Part shown: positions 34,905 to 44,329 of the stretch, one piece after another
How the letters are laid out: every line of letters starts with the position of its first letter
How positions within the stretch are numbered: position 1 is the first letter of the stretch
Origin: Coprobacillus cateniformis
GTDB lineage: Bacteria; Bacillota_I; Bacilli_A; Erysipelotrichales; Coprobacillaceae
Length of the DNA: 64,000 nt
Direction: 5' to 3'
Assembly (NCBI RefSeq): GCF_009767585.1
Contig: NZ_WSNW01000001.1
Location: 124,001-188,000, forward strand
Notes under the pieces: model-generated
What the model was told of the DNA's origin: nothing
The model's database searches: none
Seen by the model: only the letters and a program-made list of their open reading frames with translations
Made by a program: the position numbers and the translations under genes

Positions 34905-37466
34905 TTACTCATTTTTAAAATTACGAATATCTTCTAAAAGATAATTATGACTTTTTGGCTGTTGAGAAGAATAATTGGATTGTTTCTCTCGATTTAATCT
35001 TTCCAAATCTTGTTTTAATTCACGTGCTGACATCCGATAAGCTCCTGCACCAGTTATAATGAGTTGTTCTAAGGCATCAGAAGTTGCTACAGTCATATGA
35101 TATTGACTAGCCATTTCATGTGTGACACGTTCTATATACATATCTGCGGTTTGAGACTCTTTTGTATAAACAACATGAATATTATGATATTGTTCACTTG
35201 TTCCTAGATTTTGTTTGACTTTATATGCATCAAATACAACAATCAACAAACACTTCTTATAGCCTTGATAATTACACATCATATCCAGTAAACGAAATCT
35301 TGCTCCTTCCAAATTATCCACAGCTAATGCCTTTAATTCAGGCCATGCATGAATAATATTATAGCCATCTACTAACAAGCATTCAGATTTTGGTTGTGAA
35401 GTCATTGAAGGCATATATTCTTTTGAGTCAGATTGAAAATCATGAAATGTATAACGTTTCATTTCTCCATATGTTCGTGTAAAGATGGCTTCTAATTCTT
35501 CGTCACCATCAAGAGAAGATGAATAAATTTCTTTTTGATATTCTTGAGAAACTTGAGGTTGATATTGAAAATCTATATGCATATAATTTTTAACTTCATT
35601 CCATTTCACATAAAAACCAGCCCCATGTGAGCAAAAAACAGATCCAGTTGGATTATTCATATCCTTTTCACTATCATATTGAATTTGATGAATCACTTCA
35701 TCTTGGTTTAGACAAGGTTCATAACCTTTAAGAAAACAATACAAACGACCTTTTCCTTTGGTATATTGTGTAACTGCTAATTGATAATCTTTCATCTTTG
35801 CAACAGGTGCTTTTCCTTCTATCACAATATTTTGACCTGTTGTTGCTGGCAAGATAAATTCACCATTCATAGATTCTATATCATAAATAGCTTTGCTTAA
35901 ATAAGCAGAGGGGATATCCAAGCGAAATTGATAATAAGGCTCTAATAATTGGCAACGAGCTGTTTTCAACCCTTGTCTTAAAGCACGATAAGTTGCCTGT
36001 CTAAAATCTCCACCTTCAGTATGTTTTTGATGAGCTTTACCTGCCAACAATGTGACTTTCATATCTGTGATAGGAAAACCAGCAAGAACGCCAATGTGTT
36101 CCTTTTCTTCAAGATGTGTCAAAATTAATCTTTGCCAATGTTTATCTAGCATATCTTCTGAACAATTGATTGAAAATTGCAATCCACTTCCTCGCTGAGC
36201 AGGTTCTAATAAAAGATGAACTTCTGCATAATGACGTAACGGTTCAAAATGACCAATTCCTTCGACTGTTTCCAAGATTGTTTCTTTATAAATAATCCGT
36301 CCCTGATCAAATTCAACATGAAGATGAAATCTTTCTTCAATCATTTTCTTTAAAACATCAATTTGAATCTCACCCATAAATTGCACTGTCAGATCTTGTG
36401 TGTCTTCATGATATGTCATATGTAGTTGGGGATCTTCTTCTGATAATTGACGTATCTGAGAAATGGCTTCAAAACGGTCACAATCTGATGGCAAGACAAT
36501 CCGATAATTCATATAAGGAGTCAGATGAGGTTGTAAAGCATTGTCTTCAAATCCCAATCCATCACCAGCTTGAATTGTTTTTAAACCTTTGACTGCACAT
36601 ATATCACCAGCATAAACAGTATTTTCTACTGTATATTTATAACCAGAATACTTTCGAATTTGATCGACCTTATGCTCACCCAACTGAGCCTTTACATGCA
36701 GAATCCCACCAGTTATTTTTAAATGTGTTAAGCGTTGTCCTTGTTCATCTCTTGTAATCTTATAGACTTTTGCACCAAATTCATCTGGATACCTTTTTTC
36801 TTTTGTATAAAGAGTGAGAGCTTCTAAAAAAGAATCAACTTCTTTCATTTTTAAAGCTGAACCAAAAAAACAAGGAAAAACTTTTCTATTTTCAACAGCA
36901 TCTTGAATCATTGAATTTGTTAATGTTTGATGTTCAAGATAATAGTCTAAAAGCATATCATCACATAACGCAATATCCTCATAAAAATCATCTTGCGAAG
37001 TCAAATCAACACATCTTTCATCCAACTTCTCTTTTAAATCTTTCATTAAATCACTTTTTTCATAATGTGAAATATCCATTTTATTAATAAATAAGAAAGT
37101 TGGGATATGATATGCGTTTAAGAGATTCCAAATGGTTTCTGTATGTGCTTGAACACCATCTAAACCACTAATTACAATGATTGCATAATCTAAGATTTGT
37201 AATGTTCTTTCCATTTCAGCTGAAAAATCAACATGACCCGGTGTATCAATCAAGGTCATATCCACATCTTTATATCGTAATAGAGATTGTTTAGAAAAGA
37301 TGGTAATGCCTCGAACACGCTCCTGCGAATCATAATCCAAGAATGCATCACCATGATCAACGCGACCCAATTTACGTATACTTCCTGCTAAATACAATAG
37401 ACTTTCTGTTAGGGTTGTTTTTCCAGCATCGACATGAGCTAATGTTCCTATCACACATTTTCGCAT
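34905..37466 (-). CDS. TetM/EF-G-like ribosomal GTPase fused to a Rae1 (YacP) NYN ribonuclease domain
   Basis: 853 residues. Residues 1-~650 are a translation-factor GTPase of the tetracycline ribosomal protection type: G1 AHVDAGKTT (10-18), G2 RVRGITI (51-57), G3 DTPGHVDF (74-81), G4 NKMD (128-131), then the EF-G-like domains II-V. Residues 694-~830 match the YacP/Rae1 endoribonuclease: LLVDGYNIIHAWPELK, VVFDAYKVK, SQTADMYIERV, ATSDALEQ and MSARELKQDLERL, with conserved Asp700, Asp746, Asp775 and Asp797. Rae1 cuts mRNA in the ribosomal A site, the place where TetM and EF-G bind. The fusion could rescue or clear stalled ribosomes, or give tetracycline tolerance. AGGAGG precedes the ATG. No Tet-type leader was seen. 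Confidence 0.85.
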   Translation of the reverse strand: MRKCVIGTLAHVDAGKTTLTESLLYLAGSIRKLGRVDHGDAFLDYDSQERVRGITIFSKQSLLRYKDVDMTLIDTPGHVDFSAEMERTLQILDYAIIVISGLDGVQAHTETIWNLLNAYHIPTFLFINKMDISHYEKSDLMKDLKEKLDERCVDLTSQDDFYEDIALCDDMLLDYYLEHQTLTNSMIQDAVENRKVFPCFFGSALKMKEVDSFLEALTLYTKEKRYPDEFGAKVYKITRDEQGQRLTHLKITGGILHVKAQLGEHKVDQIRKYSGYKYTVENTVYAGDICAVKGLKTIQAGDGLGFEDNALQPHLTPYMNYRIVLPSDCDRFEAISQIRQLSEEDPQLHMTYHEDTQDLTVQFMGEIQIDVLKKMIEERFHLHVEFDQGRIIYKETILETVEGIGHFEPLRHYAEVHLLLEPAQRGSGLQFSINCSEDMLDKHWQRLILTHLEEKEHIGVLAGFPITDMKVTLLAGKAHQKHTEGGDFRQATYRALRQGLKTARCQLLEPYYQFRLDIPSAYLSKAIYDIESMNGEFILPATTGQNIVIEGKAPVAKMKDYQLAVTQYTKGKGRLYCFLKGYEPCLNQDEVIHQIQYDSEKDMNNPTGSVFCSHGAGFYVKWNEVKNYMHIDFQYQPQVSQEYQKEIYSSSLDGDEELEAIFTRTYGEMKRYTFHDFQSDSKEYMPSMTSQPKSECLLVDGYNIIHAWPELKALAVDNLEGARFRLLDMMCNYQGYKKCLLIVVFDAYKVKQNLGTSEQYHNIHVVYTKESQTADMYIERVTHEMASQYHMTVATSDALEQLIITGAGAYRMSARELKQDLERLNREKQSNYSSQQPKSHNYLLEDIRNFKNE

Positions 37467-37492
37467 ATTCTCACCTCCTCTTCTTGAGATAT

Positions 37493-38860
37493 TTATGAAT
37501 TCATTTCAATAAATTCATCTTTTTGATTCACCATTAATTTTAATTCTTTTCGTTTATATAACCATCCTGCTACAAATACAACATCAGCGAAAATCCAAGC
37601 CAATGGATTCGCAAAACAGATAGCACTAAAACCAAGCATACCAACAAAGCAAAAGGCAACAATGCATCGTGCAATCATTTCAGCAACTCCACCGAACATC
37701 GCCAAGAAACTATAACCTAAACCTTGTAATAGATTTCTTAAAATAAATAAAATACTTAAGATATAATAACAAGATGAATTATATAAAAGATACTGCTTAA
37801 TATCCGCTATAATAGCTGTTTCACTAGCATCTATAAATAATAAGGATAAATAATCCGATGTCAAATATACAAAGATAAACGCAAATACACAATAAATAGC
37901 ACCAATAATGCAACTTACCTTTAAACCTTGAAAAATACGTTCAATTTTATAGGCTCCTAGATTTTGTCCACCATATGTAGCCATTGTTAAGCCTAGAGTC
38001 TCCAATGGCTGTGTTAACATAATGGAAATTTTAATAGCGGCTGTCACAGCAGCCACAACATCAGAACCTAAAGTATTCACAGCAGATTGAATGACTACAC
38101 TTCCAATTGCTGTTATTGAAAACTGCATAGCCATTGGTAATCCTAATTGCAATAATTTCAAACAATGAATTTTTTGAAATCTTTTTTCATCATGTTCAAA
38201 AGTCAGAATATCTGTTTTCTTTTTCATATAAACATAACAAGCAATTCCCGAAATAAACTGGGCAATGACTGTTGCATAAGCAGCACCAGCAGCTCCCATA
38301 TTCAACTGTGTAATAAAATATAAATCTAAAGCAATATTAATAACCGATGATAAAATCAAAAAATACAATGGTGTTTTTGAATCCCCAATTGCACGTAAAA
38401 TACTCGCTAACATATTGTAAATCATTGTTGCAAATAAACCCAAGAAAATCACTACAATATAATCATAGGCTTGGTCATAAATATTACTTGGTGTTTGCAT
38501 CCATGTTAAAATCTTAGGTAACAATAATACTGTCACAATTGTCATGACAATTGTGATGATTGTACAAAGATAAAATGCATTGATAATATATTCTTTCATT
38601 TGTTTGATTTTTTTGCCACCAAAACTCTGGGCTATGGGAATCCCAAACCCACTACAAATTCCAATACCAAATCCAATAATCATAAAGTTTAATGAGCCAG
38701 TTGACCCAACTGCTGCCAAAGCAACCTTTCCAACATATTTTCCAACAATAATACTATCTACCATATTATAAAACTGTTGGAAAATATTTCCAATAACCAA
38801 TGGAATTCCAAAAGCAATAATGAGTTTCCATGGACTGCCATTTGTCATATCTTTCTTCAT
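37493..38860 (-). CDS. MATE-family multidrug/cation antiporter
   Basis: 455 residues with 12 hydrophobic segments in two halves. The N-terminal half has FGIPLVIGNIFQQFYNMVDSI, the second half QLGLPMAMQFSITAIGSVV, both standard for MatE domains of the DinF/NorM-like group. It exports drugs or metabolites with Na+ or H+. It precedes the fusion GTPase gene on the same strand with only 26 bases between, so the two may share a transcript. That pairing would fit a joint role under antibiotic stress, but it is inference. Confidence 0.88.
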   Translation of the reverse strand: MKKDMTNGSPWKLIIAFGIPLVIGNIFQQFYNMVDSIIVGKYVGKVALAAVGSTGSLNFMIIGFGIGICSGFGIPIAQSFGGKKIKQMKEYIINAFYLCTIITIVMTIVTVLLLPKILTWMQTPSNIYDQAYDYIVVIFLGLFATMIYNMLASILRAIGDSKTPLYFLILSSVINIALDLYFITQLNMGAAGAAYATVIAQFISGIACYVYMKKKTDILTFEHDEKRFQKIHCLKLLQLGLPMAMQFSITAIGSVVIQSAVNTLGSDVVAAVTAAIKISIMLTQPLETLGLTMATYGGQNLGAYKIERIFQGLKVSCIIGAIYCVFAFIFVYLTSDYLSLLFIDASETAIIADIKQYLLYNSSCYYILSILFILRNLLQGLGYSFLAMFGGVAEMIARCIVAFCFVGMLGFSAICFANPLAWIFADVVFVAGWLYKRKELKLMVNQKDEFIEMNS

Positions 38861-39070
38861 ATATTTCCCTCCCCTACAAATACCTGAATATTATACAGAA
38901 CTTCTCCTTTATTATAAATACATTTATTTCATTTTCTTACAAATTTCAATAAGTGAAAATAAAAATATGATATGATTGACAAAATAGACTTCTTACTAAA
39001 ACAGTAAAATCACAATTTATGAAATAACATATGATATAATGGTTATACTAAATATCGTGAGGTGAGGAGA

Positions 39071-39376
39071 ATGTTAAATATTGCATTATGTTGTAGCGCC
39101 GCTATGTCTACAAGCCTACTTGTTAATAAAATGATAGATGAAGCTAACAAGCAAGGTATTCAAATTCATATTTGGGCAAAAGGTGTCAATGAAATTGAAG
39201 CAGAAACAAAAGATGTTGATGTTATTTTGATTGCTCCTCAAGTCAAATATGCAAAAAAACAAATAGAAAAAAGAGTTTCACCTATTCCCGTTATTGAAAT
39301 ATCAATGAAAGACTACGGATTAATGAATGGTAAGAATATTTTCAATAATATTATCAATATTATGCAAAAATCATAA
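39071..39376 (+). CDS. Orphan PTS IIB component, lactose/cellobiose type
   Basis: 101 residues from the ATG at 39071, which follows GAGGTG at six bases; a GTG at 39062 is unlikely. The phospho-accepting Cys8 lies in LCCSAAMSTSLLV, the cellobiose-IIB pattern, and VDVILIAPQVKYAKKQI follows as usual. It would carry phosphate from IIA to a sugar bound by IIC. No IIA or IIC gene is nearby, so it must work with components encoded elsewhere or serve a regulatory role. The window does contain a family 1 phospho-glucosidase (58513-59982), but 19 kb away. Confidence 0.88.
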   Translation: MLNIALCCSAAMSTSLLVNKMIDEANKQGIQIHIWAKGVNEIEAETKDVDVILIAPQVKYAKKQIEKRVSPIPVIEISMKDYGLMNGKNIFNNIINIMQKS

Positions 39377-39396
39377 TCAAAAGATAACTTTTATTT

Positions 39397-39435
39397 AAAA
39401 ACGCATCGCTGAAATCAGTTCATAGATGCGTTTTT
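39397..39435. terminator. Bidirectional terminator after the PTS IIB gene
   Basis: AAAAACGCATC (39397-39407) and GATGCGTTTTT (39425-39435) around a loop that contains a second small stem CTGA/TCAG. A and T runs on both sides let it serve the convergent membrane-protein gene too. Confidence 0.88.
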
Positions 39436-39441
39436 ATATAA

Positions 39442-40170
39442 TTAATTATCTCTTCTCTTTTTATCTTGATCATATTCTGCTTTGAGAGTTTTATGAAACA
39501 TTTTCTTTTTGTGTTGGCGACAGGCATCCAAATCACAATGTTCACATATTAAATGAGCATTACTCATCTTATAAAACCTCTCTGGATATTTAGCATAGGT
39601 AACTTCCCATTCAATAAGAGAAAGAACACCTAATATAAAAAGAGTAACTGTCATGACATTGGGAATAAAGATAAGAAAACTGTATTGAAAAAATGAATCC
39701 CAATTATAGATACGACATTCCATACAACAATCAGGCCTAATAAAAATCGAATTGAATGGACACCAGCCAAATATAGCAAAGAAAACAGAAAAGTTTGAAA
39801 GTGCAAAAAACACAAATATCCATATTTTTTCAATATATCCTAACAGATATAAACTGCCTGGTACAGCCATAAACAAAATCCAAAAAAGAAAAACAGAGAT
39901 AGCTCGATAGTCATAGCGACGTTTCATCTTTATAAACTCCTGCTGTTGAAGTTCTGGATTAGGAATATAATTCTTTTCAAATTGTCTTCCTTTATATAAA
40001 GATAGATTTGCAAAAGAAAGCATATCTTTAATAGGAAAAAATGCAAAATAAATAAAAGCAATCATATAGATTTCAATAGATAATGAAAACGGTAATGTAT
40101 GATTAAAAAACAAACAATATAAAGAAAAAAGAAATAGCGTTCCAGAAGTCAAAACACGTATTCTATTCAT
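39442..40170 (-). CDS. Membrane protein with cysteine clusters, partner of the flavoprotein
   Basis: 242 residues with five or so hydrophobic segments. A conserved-looking CCMECRIYNWDSFFQ lies between membrane segments, and the cytosolic tail carries ICEHCDLDACRQH, a possible metal or iron-sulfur site. The family was not recognised. The gene overlaps the upstream flavoprotein gene by eight bases and is controlled with it by a TetR regulator. A membrane electron-transfer role for the pair is plausible because both have Cys clusters and one binds flavin. Confidence 0.6.
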   Translation of the reverse strand: MNRIRVLTSGTLFLFSLYCLFFNHTLPFSLSIEIYMIAFIYFAFFPIKDMLSFANLSLYKGRQFEKNYIPNPELQQQEFIKMKRRYDYRAISVFLFWILFMAVPGSLYLLGYIEKIWIFVFFALSNFSVFFAIFGWCPFNSIFIRPDCCMECRIYNWDSFFQYSFLIFIPNVMTVTLFILGVLSLIEWEVTYAKYPERFYKMSNAHLICEHCDLDACRQHKKKMFHKTLKAEYDQDKKRRDN

Positions 40171-40864
40171 ATGATTTCCATGGCCTTTTTTTACCTAGCC
40201 ACCCCTGTTCTTGCCAATAATCATAATCCTTTTGACAAGCTGACCATTTCTTTAATTGTGTAACGCGCATGATCATAAACATTGCTTTTGTTTTGATTTG
40301 AGGATGTGGTGGCTGTTTTAAAGAATTGGCTATCTTTATTAATTTTTGTTGGACATTGTGTTTATTCTTTTGATTGACATCACTCCAATGGATTGCTTGT
40401 GAACGAAATCCACATATTTTTATATTTGAAATTCCCCAGTGGGATAGACTTGTTTTAATATCCTGGATAGCACTTTTCATCCCTGCTCCAGCACCAGATG
40501 AAATAATAACAGCTTGTTTGTTGTACATTGTTGCTTTTGGACGATGACTATCCCACCATGTAAAATAATGATCTAACAAAGTCTTCATAGGTGCTGAAAC
40601 ATGGAAACAGTAGACTGGTGTTGTAAAGATTAATAAGTCTGATGATTCAATCGCTTGTGTTATGGGTTTTAAATATTGATAATGAGGACAATATTCCTCA
40701 CCTTCATGCATACAACGATAACATCCTATGCAAAAGACGGGTAAATCATCTGGTAAAAAGAACTCATGTAATTCTTCTACATCATTGAATTGATTCACTA
40801 AAAATCGTCCAGCATGATAAGATGACTCTTGATGATTTTGTCCATGAATAATTGTTACGTTCAT
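40163..40864 (-). CDS. Flavodoxin-fold NAD(P)H-dependent oxidoreductase with Cys motif
   Basis: 233 residues. The FMN-binding fold is indicated by IIHGQNHQESSYHAGRFL (phosphate loop region) and LLIFTTPVYCFHVSAPMKTL, as in iron-sulfur flavoproteins and FMN reductases. A CIGCYRCMHEGEEYC stretch (about 45-59) has the CxxC-type spacing that binds an iron-sulfur cluster in ISF proteins. The C-terminal 60 residues are basic and unusual for the family. It sits between the TetR gene (one base gap) and the Cys-rich membrane protein and probably works with the latter. Confidence 0.78.
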   Translation of the reverse strand: MNVTIIHGQNHQESSYHAGRFLVNQFNDVEELHEFFLPDDLPVFCIGCYRCMHEGEEYCPHYQYLKPITQAIESSDLLIFTTPVYCFHVSAPMKTLLDHYFTWWDSHRPKATMYNKQAVIISSGAGAGMKSAIQDIKTSLSHWGISNIKICGFRSQAIHWSDVNQKNKHNVQQKLIKIANSLKQPPHPQIKTKAMFMIMRVTQLKKWSACQKDYDYWQEQGWLGKKRPWKSYE

Positions 40865-40865
40865 A

Positions 40866-41501
40866 TCATGACCTACTTTCAGATTGATAGATATGATTAA
40901 ATTGACGAATGTGTCTCTCTAACATAACAAGCGCTTCAGGTTCTTTCTCTGGTTCAACATCACATAATTCCATCAAAAGACGTAATGGTGCATAAAAGTG
41001 TAATGCTGTTATCTGTGAATCTAAAGACTTAAAAAGTTGAGTATGAATTAATCGTCCAAAAATGACTTCTTGATAAAGTAAAGGTTCAATCATATATTGC
41101 TGCTTCAGCATTTGTCCTAAGTCGTGATTATGAAATTGTTCAATGGTTAACAGTTTGCGAAATTGACTGGTATATTCATCATGTAAAAAGAACAAAAACA
41201 TACTCTTGCCCATTTCTACCAAACGGTCTTCATCAATATTTAAAAAGAGATGAACATCTTTTTGAGCATGAGTTCCATCCATTTGCATTGAAGCAACATA
41301 TTGGTTATAACGATTATTCATTTCTTCAACAATGGCTTCTAAAATCATTTGTTTGCTAGCATAATGTTTATAAAGTGATGGTGCCTTGATACCAACAGCA
41401 CTTGCAATCTCAGCAACACCTACACTTTCAAAACCTTTGGTTGAAAAAAGATTTAAAGCTTGATCTCTGATTTTTTGTTTTGTTGTTAATTCTTCATTCA
41501 T
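40866..41501 (-). CDS. TetR-family transcriptional repressor
   Basis: 211 residues. The N-terminal helix-turn-helix is clear (KQKIRDQALNLFSTKGFESV, then SAVGIKAPSLYKHYASKQMI). The C-terminal ligand domain is all-helical, about 150 residues. Two palindromes overlap its promoter, so it very likely represses itself and the two genes that follow in the same operon. The ligand is unknown; the flavoprotein suggests a redox-active or electrophilic compound. Confidence 0.9.
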   Translation of the reverse strand: MNEELTTKQKIRDQALNLFSTKGFESVGVAEIASAVGIKAPSLYKHYASKQMILEAIVEEMNNRYNQYVASMQMDGTHAQKDVHLFLNIDEDRLVEMGKSMFLFFLHDEYTSQFRKLLTIEQFHNHDLGQMLKQQYMIEPLLYQEVIFGRLIHTQLFKSLDSQITALHFYAPLRLLMELCDVEPEKEPEALVMLERHIRQFNHIYQSESRS

Positions 41502-41517
41502 TTATCATTTCTCCTTT

Positions 41518-41566
41518 GGCTAATACTTATTAGCCTTATTGTAAGCTAATAACCATTAGCTGTCAA
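41518..41566 (-). promoter_or_regulatory. TetR operon promoter with two palindromic operators
   Basis: On the minus strand TTGACA (41561-41566), 17 bases, TACAAT (41538-41543). The spacer is GCTAATGGTTATTAGC (41545-41560), a perfect six-base-arm palindrome. A second palindrome GGCTAATAAGTATTAGCC (41518-41535) sits just after the -10 box. Both share the GCTAAT half-site, which fits autorepression by the TetR protein. Confidence 0.88.
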
Positions 41567-41606
41567 GTCGAAAGAAAAAGTTAGATTCTCTATTCTAGAA
41601 ACTAAC

Positions 41607-42878
41607 TCATCTCAATACCATTATAAATGCCATTCCGTCCTCACATTTTTCAGCAAAAATAGTCCCATCCATCTTTTGCATTAATTCTTTACATATATAT
41701 AATCCAAGTCCGCTCCCTTTCATCCCTTTTGCATTTGTTCCTCTAAAAAAGCTTTCAAAAAGATGATTAAACTCATTATCTGTGACTGTTGAACCAGAAC
41801 TAAATAAACGTATTAATTGACAGTAATCTTCTTCATAAAAAGAGACTTCAATCCGACGACCATCACCATATTTAAAAGCATTTTCAAACAAATTTTCTAA
41901 AACTTCCTGACATCTTTCAATATCACCTTTGAGTAAACGATTTTCAAAATCGCCAAGCTTTAAATCTATATGTCTAAGTGCACATTGTTCTGCATAAACA
42001 TTCATCACTTTGGATAAGAGATCTTGAAGATAAAATTCAGAATTATGAACAGGTAAGTCTAATATATCTTCTCGAGAAGATTGAATAATCTCTTCAACAT
42101 ACTTTTCAATTTCTTGACTTTTTTGACCTATTTGATGCACTGCATTTCTTTTATCCTGTTCGTTTGTATAAATATCTTCCTCTAATGCTTTGCTATAAAG
42201 TTTTATTAGATTCAAAGGTGTCTTAATGTCATGCGAAAGAGATAATAACATCTTCTTTTGTTCTTTCATAAGTTCAATCTGTCTTTGTCTAGACACATCA
42301 AGTGTATCCTTTAACTGTCCCATTCCCCACATAAATCTTCCCAAATAACGGCTTTTCTCTTCCTTAATATGACCTTTCAAATGACCTTTTGCTAGTTGAA
42401 TTGGTAATTCACTTAAACGTTGAAAAGGCTCAACTAATTTCTTTTTCATATATATAAGAACAACCAATACAAAGAATTCTAAAATGAATAAAGATATCTC
42501 TGCAATAAGAATCAGTTTTTGAATGTTGAAAACAGGCAATTTATATATAAATTTGATATAACCTAAAAAATCATTATGAATATAAAATGGCTGGATATAA
42601 ATGTTATTGGCATTGTCTTCTTGAAAAAAGTTTTTGACAACATTTTGATTACTGATTTCTTTATCCAAGAAATCTATCTTCCAAATTGTCTCATAAGCAT
42701 CTAAATTTATATTCTCAATAGATTGAATATCTGTGAGTGTTGAAAGAATGCGATTGGCTTCAACACGATAAAAATGGTTCCTCTGATTTTCAGAATGAAA
42801 AAGAAAACTGCCTAAAACAACAGCGACAAAAAGATAGAGAATAATTGAACAAAAGATAATACGATTATAATTCTTCAT
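41607..42878 (-). CDS. Sensor histidine kinase of the ABC-exporter module
   Basis: 423 residues. Two membrane segments (about 7-27 and 130-150) enclose an extracellular sensor of about 100 residues; a HAMP-like linker follows. The HisKA box is LSLSHDIKTPLNLIK with the phospho-His, then the N box ENLFENAFKYGDG and the G box GSGLGLYICKELM. It phosphorylates the response regulator whose gene it overlaps by 14 bases. The sizeable extracellular domain differs from the loop-less BceS kinases, so it may sense a signal directly. Confidence 0.9.
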   Translation of the reverse strand: MKNYNRIIFCSIILYLFVAVVLGSFLFHSENQRNHFYRVEANRILSTLTDIQSIENINLDAYETIWKIDFLDKEISNQNVVKNFFQEDNANNIYIQPFYIHNDFLGYIKFIYKLPVFNIQKLILIAEISLFILEFFVLVVLIYMKKKLVEPFQRLSELPIQLAKGHLKGHIKEEKSRYLGRFMWGMGQLKDTLDVSRQRQIELMKEQKKMLLSLSHDIKTPLNLIKLYSKALEEDIYTNEQDKRNAVHQIGQKSQEIEKYVEEIIQSSREDILDLPVHNSEFYLQDLLSKVMNVYAEQCALRHIDLKLGDFENRLLKGDIERCQEVLENLFENAFKYGDGRRIEVSFYEEDYCQLIRLFSSGSTVTDNEFNHLFESFFRGTNAKGMKGSGLGLYICKELMQKMDGTIFAEKCEDGMAFIMVLR

Positions 42879-43545
42879 AACGATAACCGATACCCCAAAC
42901 TGTTTGGATACGTTGTGGGTTCCGTGAATCTTTTTCTATCTTAGATCTTAACATCTTAATATGCACAGTCAATGTTTGATTTTCACTTTCACTATCCATA
43001 CCCCATATCTCATTAAAGAGATAATCTTTATGCAATGTCTTTCCAGCATTTTCAATAAATAACATCAATAATGCATATTCTTTCACATTCAAATCTAGCA
43101 ATTTATTTTTAAGATACACTTTATGTCCAGCAACATCAATACGAATAGCACCTGAATTAATGATTTGGTCTGATTGTTTATCTTTTGAATGCCTTGTCAG
43201 AATAGCTCGTATTTTGGCACACAAAATATCTGGATCAATTGGTTTTTCCATATAGTCATCTGCCCCTAACTCAAAGCCCATAAGCTTATCTGATTTTGCT
43301 GATTTGGCACTCATCATGAAAATAGGCACATCACTTGTTTGACGTACTGATTGACAGAATGCATATCCATCACTTCCAGGTAACATAATATCTAAAACGA
43401 TAACCTGTGGCTGATGAACTTTCAACCAAACAAAGGCATCTTCAGCAGAAGATGCATAATAGTAGGAAAAGCCTTCCTTACATAGAAAGGCTTGAATTAA
43501 TTTTGCTAACTCTTGATTGTCTTCGACAAGTAAAATATCTACCAT
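42865..43545 (-). CDS. OmpR-family response regulator
   Basis: 226 residues. The receiver domain has the acidic pocket ILLVEDN, the phospho-acceptor Asp in VIVLDIMLPGSDG and Lys in MSAKSAKSDK. The C-terminal winged helix shows NVKEYALLMLFIENAG and HIKMLRSKIE. Its gene begins three bases after the ABC ATPase gene and overlaps the kinase gene, so regulator, kinase and transporter form one operon and probably control themselves. Confidence 0.93.
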   Translation of the reverse strand: MVDILLVEDNQELAKLIQAFLCKEGFSYYYASSAEDAFVWLKVHQPQVIVLDIMLPGSDGYAFCQSVRQTSDVPIFMMSAKSAKSDKLMGFELGADDYMEKPIDPDILCAKIRAILTRHSKDKQSDQIINSGAIRIDVAGHKVYLKNKLLDLNVKEYALLMLFIENAGKTLHKDYLFNEIWGMDSESENQTLTVHIKMLRSKIEKDSRNPQRIQTVWGIGYRYEEL

Positions 43546-43548
43546 GTT

Positions 43549-44319
43549 TTACCACCCCATCTTAATTAACCAGTCATTGAGTTTTCTTTCTCTAGCGCGC
43601 ATATCATCAGTCACTTGGTACTTTCCTAAAGTAATCTCGTCTCTGATATCTTCATCTTCAATATATAATACACGTTCACATTGTGAAGCCACTTTCATAT
43701 CATGCGTAACTAGCATGATGCTTGTTCCTTCTGCATTAATGTTTGTGAGTTCACGCATAACATCAATAGAATTCTGTTTATTTAAAGCGCCAGTCGGTTC
43801 ATCTGCAAAGATAATCTTTGGCTGATTGATGAGACTTCTACAAATACAGGCACGTTGCAATTGCCCACCAGAAACTTCTGTCACTGCATTATCAGCAACA
43901 TCATTAATCCCAAGTTTTTGCATTAACATATTCGCACGCTCTTTGATTTCATGACGCGATGATGTTTTATGATCATGTGATGCTTGATATGCTGGTAATA
44001 TTATATTATCATAAATTGATAAATTTTTCAGCATATACATCTGTTGAAAAACAAATCCCATCTCTTGTAAACGTAAATCACTCATTTCATTGGCTTTTAG
44101 ATTGGTTAACTCTTTTCCAAAGAAATCAACTTTCCCAGCACTGGCTTCATCCATCCCACTAACTGTATATAATAATGTTGTTTTTCCTGAGCCAGATGGC
44201 CCCATAACAGCAACCATCTCACCACTCTTAATTTCTAAATTGACATTTCTTAAAACATTATTTTGACGCTTATTCACAATATATGTTTTACATAAGTTTG
44301 AAACTTTTAAACTCTCCAT
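43549..44319 (-). CDS. ABC transporter ATPase (MacB/LolD/BceA type)
   Basis: 256 residues. Walker A is GPSGSGKTT, the signature is VSGGQLQRACICR and Walker B is IIFADEPTGALN, the standard set of ATPases that drive FtsX-type permeases. The C-terminal tail adds a regulatory-looking YIEDEDIRDEI stretch. It pairs with the permease encoded 10 bases upstream. Transporters of this type remove antimicrobial peptides or release membrane-bound ligands by mechanotransmission. Confidence 0.92.
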   Translation of the reverse strand: MESLKVSNLCKTYIVNKRQNNVLRNVNLEIKSGEMVAVMGPSGSGKTTLLYTVSGMDEASAGKVDFFGKELTNLKANEMSDLRLQEMGFVFQQMYMLKNLSIYDNIILPAYQASHDHKTSSRHEIKERANMLMQKLGINDVADNAVTEVSGGQLQRACICRSLINQPKIIFADEPTGALNKQNSIDVMRELTNINAEGTSIMLVTHDMKVASQCERVLYIEDEDIRDEITLGKYQVTDDMRARERKLNDWLIKMGW

Positions 44320-44329
44320 TATTCTTCTC

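Noticed and set aside
34905..37466. Calling the TetM-like protein a tetracycline resistance gene
   Set aside because: It shares the fold and G motifs, but resistance depends on domain IV loop residues and expression that were not verified; the Rae1 fusion also sets it apart from Tet(M), Tet(O) and Tet(W).
43517..43825. Plus-strand frame opposite the ABC ATPase end
   Set aside because: Antisense shadow of the ATPase and regulator genes; Ser-rich composition without family.
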